Assembly: GCA_030049955.1 (NCBI GenBank)
Contig: JASIJX010000167.1
Location: forward strand, 1 to 6,244
Direction: 5' to 3'
Source of the DNA: Acidobacteriaceae bacterium
GTDB taxonomy: Bacteria > Acidobacteriota > Terriglobia > Terriglobales > Acidobacteriaceae
DNA: 6,244 nucleotides
The notes beneath the pieces are model-generated. The model made no database searches, had not been told where the DNA came from, and was given only the letters and a program-made list of their open reading frames with translations. Both the position numbers and the translations under genes were made by a program. The stretch's first letter is position 1. Each line of letters begins with the position of its first letter. Positions 1 to 5,550 of the stretch are shown one piece after another.

Positions 1-436
1 ACAGCCCAGTAGCAAAAACTTTCAGTGCGTCGTCGAAGATTTTGATCGGTATTCCGGCCCAGGCAAACAGCTGCTGCACAAAGCAGTTGAAGCGCGTCTC
101 CAAAAACTGGACCGGTGTGATCACACGCGCGCGCCGCCAGCGCCTGGCAAAGAACAGCCCTCCGGTGAGGAAACCCGGGACGAAGACCCAGAACAGCGTC
201 ACCGCCACCCAGCCATACATGTATCCGATTTGCGCGTAAGCGATGAAGGAGAACGCGCTGAAGCTTGACATGTAAAGCGAAATGCCAGCCATCCACCAGG
301 GAATCTGATTTCCCCCGGCGAAGTAATCCTTCATGGTGGCCAGACGATTCCGAAACCAGATGCCAATCCAAAGAACCAGCACAAAGTACCCGACGACTAC
401 CAGGTAATCGGAAGCAGTCAGGCGGAGATGCGTCAT
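1..436 (-). CDS. Sodium:solute symporter (SSS family), N-terminal part, 3' end missing
   Basis: Reading the minus strand from ATG 436 gives 145 uninterrupted codons to the window edge. TM1 is about residues 8-28 (ASDYLVVVGYFVLVLWIGIWF). The family block DYFAGGNQIPWWMAG follows (37-51), then TM2 at about 46-70, including SLYMSSFSAFSFIAY (53-67), rich in the small and hydroxyl residues that line the Na+ site in this family. TM3 is about 76-96. After it comes TPVQFLETRF (107-116), a typical SSS cytoplasmic loop motif. Full-length members have 13-15 membrane segments and about 450-600 residues, so roughly two thirds or more is beyond the left edge. These transporters import sugars, sugar acids, amino acids or other small organic solutes with Na+. 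The start follows the enolase-superfamily stop by 3 bases. It most likely imports the operon's substrate. I see no convincing ribosome site, so translation may rely on coupling. Confidence 0.92.
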   Translation of the reverse strand, partial: MTHLRLTASDYLVVVGYFVLVLWIGIWFRNRLATMKDYFAGGNQIPWWMAGISLYMSSFSAFSFIAYAQIGYMYGWVAVTLFWVFVPGFLTGGLFFARRWRRARVITPVQFLETRFNCFVQQLFAWAGIPIKIFDDALKVFATGL

Positions 437-439
437 GTC

Positions 440-1588
440 TTAGAAGGTCCAGTGGCGCAGGGCATACTGGTTCAACTTATCTATGGCAACCGAGAAGCCC
501 AGTCCGGGTCCCGACGGCGCTATCAGCTGGCCTGCCTGGAGCACAAGCTCGGGCTGAAGGATGTCATCGTGATACCATCGCGCGCTTGGTTGGACGTCGG
601 TGGCATAGGTGCATCCGGGATGAGCGGCGAACATCAGCGCCTGGGCGCTACCAATGCCCAACTCCGGCATGCAGCCGAACCACAGGGCAATATTGTTCTG
701 CATGCAGCGCTCCATAATGCGAAACGCTTCTAAGTATCCGCCAACCCGTTGCAGTTTGATATTTACTATCCGGCAGGCGCCGAATTCGGCAGCTCGCCGG
801 GCGTCCTCCGCAGTCTCGATACTTTCATCGAGACATAGTGGCGTGCGCACGGTATGTTGCAGCGTGGCAGATCCTTCAAAATCGGACCGGGCGAAAGGCT
901 GCTCAAACATCATTAGGTTGTACTTATCCAATTCTCGGAACACATCGAGATCGTCTAGCGAATAGTCTGCGTTGGCGTCGACGAAAAGAGGGATGTCACC
1001 GTACCATTCGCGGACGGAGCGAACCAGGCGCACGTCATGGCCGCGCTTGATTTTTATCTTGAGGCGGCGGCAATAATCGCGGACACGATAGCGTTCGAGA
1101 GCCGCGTGCAATTGCTCGTCCGTGTCGTAAAGGCCGACGGCCTGACCGCTGGGAACGGGGCGATCCCCGATTCCAAAGTACTCCCGTAAGGACTGGCCGG
1201 CGCGGCGCGCCAGCAATTCCCACGCCGCTGTTTCTATCGCCACGCGGACGAAACGGTTGGAGGTCCATTCGGCCAGCGCAGCTTCGAGCGCCAGCATCGT
1301 TGGGTAGGAGTGGCCAACGATCTCCGGGAGGATATGATCGACCAGTTCCCGCTCGCAGGTGTCTGGTGCCTCGGCGGAATAAAATGTTCCGGGCATGGAA
1401 GAGGATTCACCCCAGCCGAAGTCCTGGCCATCGCCAAGGCGAAGGACGATCACGTCCTTGCGGGAGACCTCACCCGAGCTGATCCGGAATGGTTCCAGCA
1501 TGGGAATGGAGACGCGCCATGCCTCGACCTCGCGAACCGTGACGGGGCCAGCGTTGCCTAATTCGCTAGAGCTATAACAGGTATTCAT
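440..1588 (-). CDS. Enolase-superfamily enzyme, o-succinylbenzoate synthase / N-succinylamino acid racemase (OSBS/NSAR) type
   Basis: This is a 382-residue member of the muconate-lactonizing-enzyme subgroup. After a short N-terminal tail (1-16) comes the capping domain (VTVREVEAWRVSIP onward), then the barrel. The acid/base KxK motif is K177-K179 in RRLKIKIKRGHD. Mg2+ ligands are D204 (FVDANADYS), E229 (FEQP) and D254 (CLDESI), and the second acid/base Lys is K278 (NIKLQRVGGYLEA). The 25/25/25/24 spacing matches what I recall for Amycolatopsis NSAR (K163, D189, E214, D239, K263). The C-terminal WFGCMPELGIGSA corresponds to WCGGMIETGLGRA of that group. All catalytic residues are present, so it should be active in a proton abstraction at a carboxylate alpha-carbon: racemisation, epimerisation or syn-dehydration. 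No menaquinone gene is nearby, so a MenC role is unlikely here. ATG 1588 is the only plausible start; the ribosome site is weak. Confidence 0.92.
   Translation of the reverse strand: MNTCYSSSELGNAGPVTVREVEAWRVSIPMLEPFRISSGEVSRKDVIVLRLGDGQDFGWGESSSMPGTFYSAEAPDTCERELVDHILPEIVGHSYPTMLALEAALAEWTSNRFVRVAIETAAWELLARRAGQSLREYFGIGDRPVPSGQAVGLYDTDEQLHAALERYRVRDYCRRLKIKIKRGHDVRLVRSVREWYGDIPLFVDANADYSLDDLDVFRELDKYNLMMFEQPFARSDFEGSATLQHTVRTPLCLDESIETAEDARRAAEFGACRIVNIKLQRVGGYLEAFRIMERCMQNNIALWFGCMPELGIGSAQALMFAAHPGCTYATDVQPSARWYHDDILQPELVLQAGQLIAPSGPGLGFSVAIDKLNQYALRHWTF
1556..1576. repeat. 21-base imperfect direct repeat, copy 2 (start of enolase-superfamily gene)
   Basis: This second copy of the 18/21 match lies in codons 5-11 of the enolase-superfamily gene and encodes YSSSELG on the minus strand. 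Those residues belong to a non-conserved N-terminal tail that precedes the family's usual start. Confidence 0.6.
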
Positions 1589-1629
1589 AGTCGTTACCCA
1601 CGAAGAGGTGTATGTCTTGGCCCAATTCG
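1589..1629. other. 41-base gap between aminotransferase and enolase-superfamily genes
   Basis: This is the only gap of more than three bases between genes in the window. I see no clear ribosome site before the ATG at 1588; the best candidate is a weak GGG 8 bases ahead. I also see no hairpin terminator. It holds part of the first repeat copy. Confidence 0.55.
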
Positions 1630-1640
1630 CTAGCGCAATA
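1620..1640. repeat. 21-base imperfect direct repeat, copy 1 (end of aminotransferase gene)
   Basis: Plus-strand bases 1620-1640 match 1556-1576 at 18 of 21 positions, including a perfect 10-base core AATTCGCTAG (1624-1633). This copy contains the aminotransferase stop codon TAG (minus strand, 1632-1630). The two copies are 64 bases apart and so are read in different frames. Confidence 0.6.
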
Positions 1641-2889
1641 CTCTGAAGGAAGCATAGTGGCAGGCCACTTTGCGGATGGCCATGCCGATCTGTTCCACAT
1701 GTTGAGAGGTATAGTTCTCATTCCAGTGAATCGCGATAACCTGCGAGAGCGCAGTTTCCGCCTGCGGGCACAAACCTCGCTGGTACTCTTGGCGTTTGTA
1801 CTGGGAAAAGGGATAGCCACTTGTGCCGTAGGTCTTTGGACCGGTAAAAATCGGAGACAGATAGAGCGGATCAACCATATAGCGAACCCACGCCGGGACG
1901 CCTTCGGCCATAAGCGCGTCACCAAACACCTGCGTGCTCACCCCTGCGGATTCATCGACGCGCAGCATGTAAAGCCAATACCCTGGATTGACATTCGGGG
2001 GCGTGTGCGGCGCGGAAACACCGTCGATGTCGCCAATTATCTGTGTCAACTGTGCAGCTCTCGTTCGGCGACGCTCCACCGTCGCTTGTACCTTCTTCAA
2101 CTGCGCCCGTGCCACTGCTCCGGACAATTCATTCATCCGATAATTCTGCGACAGAAACAAGAAGCGGTGGGAGCCGAGCGAATCCGAGTTCCGAGGCCAT
2201 GCTTTGTCGGAGAACAGCAGCGCGCGTTGCGCATAAGCGTCGTTGGAAGTGACCATCAAACCGCCCTCTCCACACGTCATATGCTTGCTCTGTTGCAGAC
2301 TGAAGCAGCCAATGTCCCCGATGGAGCCGACAAGTTTGCCATGATACTCGGCCCAATAAGCTTGCGAGCAATCCTCAATCAAGACAATGCCATGCCTGCG
2401 GCAAATTTCCTGTAGCTTATCCATTGAGCACGGCATGCCGGCAAGATGCACCGCGATCACAGCTCGCGTGCGCGGTGTGATCTGCCTTTCTACTTCGGCT
2501 GGGTCGAGCACCATGGTGAGCGGATCTACATCCGCAAATATGGGAATGGCGTTCTGCCAAAGGACGGGTAGAATCGAGCCGGTGTCTGTGATGGGCGGAA
2601 CAATCACCTCGTCGCCGGGTTCCAGATCAAGCGCGGCAATGGCGAGATGAATAGACGACGTTCCGCTCGAGCATGCCACGCAATGCGCGACACCGAGGGC
2701 CTCGGCAAAATCCCGCTCAAGTCCTTTCACCATGGTGCCTCCATTACGGCTCAGGCAGCCGGAGCGAAGCGCTTCAATAACGAGCGCTTCCTCTTCGGTG
2801 CCAAACGTGCGGCCCGCGCTGGAATTAAAGTTAGGCAAGCTGTTGGGAATTGCCTTAGATCCTCCTTCAACCGCCAGTTGTTCGCTCAT
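1630..2889 (-). CDS. DegT/DnrJ/EryC1/StrS family PLP-dependent aminotransferase
   Basis: This is a 419-residue fold-type I aminotransferase. Landmarks in order are an N-terminal LAVEGGSKAIP (5-15), the PLP-phosphate segment CSSGTSSIHLA (73-83), Asp173 in LIEDCSQAYWAEYHGK that would pair with the PLP pyridine nitrogen, the Schiff-base Lys202 in SLQQSKHMTCGEGG (197-210), and QNYRMNELSGAVARAQL (248-264). The GG near the N-terminus and the QQxKxxTxGEGG pattern recall the aminocyclitol and AHBA-synthase branch (StsC, BtrS/BtrR, RifK) more than the nucleotide-sugar branch (ArnB, WecE); this comparison is from memory. Such enzymes exchange a keto and an amino group on a cyclitol or sugar, usually with glutamate or glutamine, and could run towards deamination in a catabolic operon. 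The start overlaps the dehydrogenase stop and has GAGGTG 5 bases ahead. The stop lies inside a 21-base repeat shared with the next gene. Confidence 0.93.
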   Translation of the reverse strand: MSEQLAVEGGSKAIPNSLPNFNSSAGRTFGTEEEALVIEALRSGCLSRNGGTMVKGLERDFAEALGVAHCVACSSGTSSIHLAIAALDLEPGDEVIVPPITDTGSILPVLWQNAIPIFADVDPLTMVLDPAEVERQITPRTRAVIAVHLAGMPCSMDKLQEICRRHGIVLIEDCSQAYWAEYHGKLVGSIGDIGCFSLQQSKHMTCGEGGLMVTSNDAYAQRALLFSDKAWPRNSDSLGSHRFLFLSQNYRMNELSGAVARAQLKKVQATVERRRTRAAQLTQIIGDIDGVSAPHTPPNVNPGYWLYMLRVDESAGVSTQVFGDALMAEGVPAWVRYMVDPLYLSPIFTGPKTYGTSGYPFSQYKRQEYQRGLCPQAETALSQVIAIHWNENYTSQHVEQIGMAIRKVACHYASFRVLR

Positions 2890-3926
2890 CGGGTCACCTC
2901 GGCATGGTGGAGATGGATCGTACGACCTTCGGCGGCGGAGCGATAGGCGGCGGTGGCCACTTCGACGGCCGCACGGCCATCTTCGCCGGTTACGGAAGGG
3001 GGGCGGTCTTCAAGAATGCTGTCGATAAATTCCTGGTCCTGCATTTGATACGCCTTCATTCTGATGGGCGAGAGCTTGCCGGGTCCAGCCCAGTCAATCC
3101 GTTCCTGCCCGGCAACTACTTTCCATCCGTTATCTTTTCCAAGACGAAGTTCACCATAAGCATCCAGATCGAGATTTCCCGTTTCACCAGAAATAAGAGC
3201 GCCCGACGCGCTGTGAGGGAAACCCGGCGCAGCGATGTCCCAGGAGGACCATAACGTCGCCATCGCGCCATTGGTGAGCCAGAACAGGGCCATCGTCGAT
3301 ACTTCGTTCCCGTTTTTCGGATCGCGCTGGACATGGGCGCTCACCGACGCAATCTCGGCTCCCGTGATCCAGCGAATGCGGTCGATGTTATGAACTGCAT
3401 GGCCAAGGAAAACGCCATGGTTTTCCGACAGGGACTGCCATGGCGGAAGCGCGGCCAATCCACCGCTGACGAGGATCTGTTCCTGGATCATACGAACTTT
3501 GCCGATTGCGCCTTCGCGGACAAGACGGCACGCCTCCATATTGCAGGTGCGAAAGCGCTGACCAAACATGATCATCACCTTTACGCTAGAGGCCCGCGAA
3601 GCCTCCAGGATTCGGTCGCATTCTTCTACCGACGTTGCCATCGGCTTGTCGAGCAGGATGTGCTTGCCAGCCTGGGCCGCGGCCACCGCTTCGCTGGCAT
3701 GCGCTGCATGAGGTGTGCTGATAAAGACGGCGTCGATGTCACTGCGCTGGAGCAGCGCTTCCACGGACGGCTCGACCTGGACGCCATACTCGGTCGCCAG
3801 TGTGGGAGCCCGGCTACCGCCCGCGATGGCGACCAGCTTTGCTCGCTGCAAGTAACGGGTGACCGTTTCGGCACTCGTCCGTCCCATGAACCCAGAGCCG
3901 ATGATGCCAACACGTACGATGTTCAC
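2886..3926 (-). CDS. Gfo/Idh/MocA family NAD(P)-dependent oxidoreductase
   Basis: This is a 346-residue two-domain dehydrogenase, the full length for the family. The N-terminal Rossmann domain opens with RVGIIGSGFMG (5-15), carrying GxGxxG at G10, G12 and G15. It continues with AVFISTPHAAHA (66-77) and the family Lys motif as DKP (93-95), where E/D-K-P is usual. The C-terminal alpha/beta domain carries GHAVHNIDRIRWITG (175-189), with the catalytic His/Asp pair typical of the family. Members oxidise or reduce a hydroxyl or keto group of sugars, inositols and related polyols with NAD(P). The start is GTG at 3926, overlapping the FAH stop, with GGAGG 10 bases upstream. Its stop overlaps the aminotransferase start (ATGA). 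Close pairing with a DegT aminotransferase suggests that it makes, or consumes, the keto group on which that enzyme acts. The exact substrate is unknown. Confidence 0.93.
   Translation of the reverse strand: MNIVRVGIIGSGFMGRTSAETVTRYLQRAKLVAIAGGSRAPTLATEYGVQVEPSVEALLQRSDIDAVFISTPHAAHASEAVAAAQAGKHILLDKPMATSVEECDRILEASRASSVKVMIMFGQRFRTCNMEACRLVREGAIGKVRMIQEQILVSGGLAALPPWQSLSENHGVFLGHAVHNIDRIRWITGAEIASVSAHVQRDPKNGNEVSTMALFWLTNGAMATLWSSWDIAAPGFPHSASGALISGETGNLDLDAYGELRLGKDNGWKVVAGQERIDWAGPGKLSPIRMKAYQMQDQEFIDSILEDRPPSVTGEDGRAAVEVATAAYRSAAEGRTIHLHHAEVTR
2895..2900 (-). promoter_or_regulatory. Ribosome binding site of the DegT aminotransferase gene
   Basis: GAGGTG on the minus strand lies in the last codons of the Gfo/Idh/MocA gene, 5 bases before the ATG at 2889-2887. 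Confidence 0.5.
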
Positions 3927-4780
3927 TTCGATGATGCCTCCACTATGAATGTGTCGAGTGCGCCAATGCCTTCGATTTCCGCTCTCAGATGATCGCCCGC
4001 GCGAAGAGGACGTCCGCGCGCAAACCCCACGCCCTCCGGGGTACCCATCGCAATCACGTCCCCCGGCTCGAGCGTCAATACCGAAGAGATGGCGGCGATT
4101 GTCTCAGGAATCCGGAAGATCATGGAACTGGTGTTGGCATCCTGCATCAACTCATCATTGAGCCACAAACGAATCGAGAGGTTGTGCGGATCGACGATCT
4201 CTTCGGCAGTGACAATTTCCGGCCCCAGCGGTGCCGATCCATCGAACCACTTGCCCATGAGCCAATCGAAGAACGGATCGAATTCGCGCTTGTCACGGTG
4301 CTCGATCCGCGTATTGAATTTGCGTTCACTCAAGTCGTTGATGATGGTGTAGCCGAATACACAGGACATCGCTTCCGATACCGGTACATCCTTCGCGCTC
4401 CGGCCGATAACGACGGCGAGCTCTGCTTCCCAGTCGAAGAAGACATTATTGGGACGCAAGGCCACCGTACCGCCCGGCTCCAGGATCGATGTACTCGGCT
4501 TCCAGAAAATCTGCGGCGTCCATACGCCGTGCGTTGGAGCGGACAAACCGGATTCGACCAAGTGCTTGCGATAGTTACCGGCCAACGCCAGCAATTTCGG
4601 AACAGAACGAATGGGAACATCCAGGCGTAGATCCGCAGCAAACGCCAAAGGAGCGGCAGCGATGGTGTCAGCAGGAATCGCGTCCAGTGGTTCCCGCGTG
4701 CCAAGGTCACGGACCATGTCACCCTGTTTTAAACCCAGATGAACGGAGCCATCGGCGGTGAAGAAGCGCAGCAGTCGCAC
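3923..4780 (-). CDS. Fumarylacetoacetate hydrolase (FAH) family protein
   Basis: This is a 285-residue member of the FAH superfamily, soluble Mg2+/Mn2+ enzymes that hydrolyse, hydrate or decarboxylate 2-oxo or 2,4-dioxo acids. A short N-terminal domain (1-60) opens MRLLRFF. The catalytic domain begins at ALAGNYRKH (65-73). Metal ligands are visible as E118 and E120 in FFDWEAELAVVIG and D149 in GYTIINDLSER. The sequence GKWFDGSAPLGP (176-187) and the closing signature MGTPEGVGFARG (245-256) are also family hallmarks. A longer reading from GTG at 4804 is possible. The GTG at 4780 is preferred because it gives the usual FAH N-terminus, lies 2 bases after the upstream TAA and has GGGAGAG 8 bases ahead. 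Relatives include fumarylpyruvate hydrolase and 2,4-diketo-3-deoxy-L-fuconate hydrolase; the substrate here is unknown. The stop overlaps the next gene by 4 bases (GTGA). Confidence 0.92.
   Translation of the reverse strand: MRLLRFFTADGSVHLGLKQGDMVRDLGTREPLDAIPADTIAAAPLAFAADLRLDVPIRSVPKLLALAGNYRKHLVESGLSAPTHGVWTPQIFWKPSTSILEPGGTVALRPNNVFFDWEAELAVVIGRSAKDVPVSEAMSCVFGYTIINDLSERKFNTRIEHRDKREFDPFFDWLMGKWFDGSAPLGPEIVTAEEIVDPHNLSIRLWLNDELMQDANTSSMIFRIPETIAAISSVLTLEPGDVIAMGTPEGVGFARGRPLRAGDHLRAEIEGIGALDTFIVEASSK
3937..3941 (-). promoter_or_regulatory. Ribosome binding site of the Gfo/Idh/MocA gene
   Basis: GGAGG on the minus strand lies within the end of the FAH-family gene, 10 bases before the GTG at 3926-3924. 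The spacing is slightly long, but no other start codon lies near the conserved Rossmann N-terminus. Confidence 0.5.
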
Positions 4781-4782
4781 GA

Positions 4783-5550
4783 TTACATCTCTCCCAGAAG
4801 ACACCGTAGATTACCGCCTACAATAGCTTCGCGATCGGAATCAGAAAGCTTTGCTTGCAGAATTTTGCTGAGGGCAGCGCCGCCGTGTTCAATGGGTGCA
4901 CCGCTGCCGAACAGAAGCTGTTGCGCGCCGCACTGTTGTACTGTTTTGGCAATGGCGGTATAGCCCATCACGCATGAGGTTTCCAAATGCACGTTCGGAA
5001 AGCGACGCATCAGAGATGTGGCAAGCTGCAATTCATAGAAGTAATTGATGCCTGACAGAATCCAGTTCACTCGCGGGTGCCGCACTACCAAAGTTTCCAT
5101 GACGCTGAGGTCGAGAGAGGGCAGGCCCCAGTTCATGATGATTCGCAGAGGCAGAAGCACCGGCCAGCCCCGCGATGCGGCATCTTCCAGGATCGCATCT
5201 ACGAAGATTTCATAAAGTGGATGGTAGCTGTGATGTTGCGGATACAGCCGTACACCTCGAAAGCCCCGGGCCAGGTAATCCGCGAAATCATACGGGTGCT
5301 GCTGCAACCGATGGCTGAGTTCCAGTGTGCCCAGGCAGGCGAACGGAGTGAAACTGGAGGGGTGCTCGCGGACGGCTGCTTCGGTCTCGATATTCCCGTC
5401 TTCCCAATGGACGAAAACCGAGCGTGTCGAACAGATCGCCGCGCGGTCGATACGCCATTCCTTAAGCTCATCCACGACCTGGGAAGGAGCAGATGATCGG
5501 ATCGGCCAGTAGGGCCATTTGCCAATGAAGGCATTGGCGTCGTAGATCAT
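4783..5550 (-). CDS. Amidohydrolase-fold protein lacking the metal-binding residues (probable pseudoenzyme)
   Basis: This 255-residue protein is recognisably related to the gene just upstream. The shared blocks are GVRLYPQHHSY (99-109) against GLKIYSTPEAS, FPNVHLET (184-191) against FPNLYLDT, LLFGSGAPIEH against IIFGTDIPLLD, and the ending LSDSDREAIVGGNLRCLLG. The residues that bind metal in the family look replaced. The N-terminal DxHxHxG motif reads DANAFIG (4-10), the first barrel His is Leu (VLLPLRI, 131-137), the second is Gly167 (WILSGINY), and the final Asp is Gly217. The family fold without a metal site suggests a structural, regulatory or substrate-binding partner, perhaps of the intact paralogue, or an enzyme with different chemistry; this is inference. 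The length and the uninterrupted frame argue against a decaying gene. The ATG overlaps the upstream stop (ATGA) and has a GGGAG ribosome site 7 bases ahead. Confidence 0.88.
   Translation of the reverse strand: MIYDANAFIGKWPYWPIRSSAPSQVVDELKEWRIDRAAICSTRSVFVHWEDGNIETEAAVREHPSSFTPFACLGTLELSHRLQQHPYDFADYLARGFRGVRLYPQHHSYHPLYEIFVDAILEDAASRGWPVLLPLRIIMNWGLPSLDLSVMETLVVRHPRVNWILSGINYFYELQLATSLMRRFPNVHLETSCVMGYTAIAKTVQQCGAQQLLFGSGAPIEHGGAALSKILQAKLSDSDREAIVGGNLRCLLGEM
4789..4795 (-). promoter_or_regulatory. Ribosome binding site deciding the FAH-family start
   Basis: GGGAGAG on the minus strand overlaps the last codons of the upstream gene and ends 8 bases before the GTG at 4780-4778. It would lie inside the coding region if the upstream GTG at 4804 were used, so it favours the shorter protein. 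Confidence 0.6.

Noticed and set aside
1572..1925. A minus-strand alternative frame (117 codons) overlapping the aminotransferase 3' end, considered as evidence of a frameshift giving a different C-terminus
   Set aside because: The main aminotransferase frame runs unbroken through the conserved region to a normal-length end, and the alternative tail has no recognisable similarity beyond the short repeat.
1612..2415. A long plus-strand open frame (267 codons) opposite the aminotransferase gene
   Set aside because: It is antisense to a gene with clear catalytic motifs, its translation shows no recognisable domain, and its composition (rich in Arg, His and Ser) is that of a shadow frame.
3333..4630. 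Two plus-strand open frames of 219 and 213 codons opposite the dehydrogenase and FAH genes
   Set aside because: Both lie wholly opposite well-conserved enzymes and have no family features.
4781..4804. Longer N-terminus for the FAH-family protein, starting at GTG 4804
   Set aside because: It adds eight residues (MSSGRDVI) ahead of the usual family start, overlaps the upstream coding region by 22 bases and would put the GGGAGAG ribosome site inside the gene.
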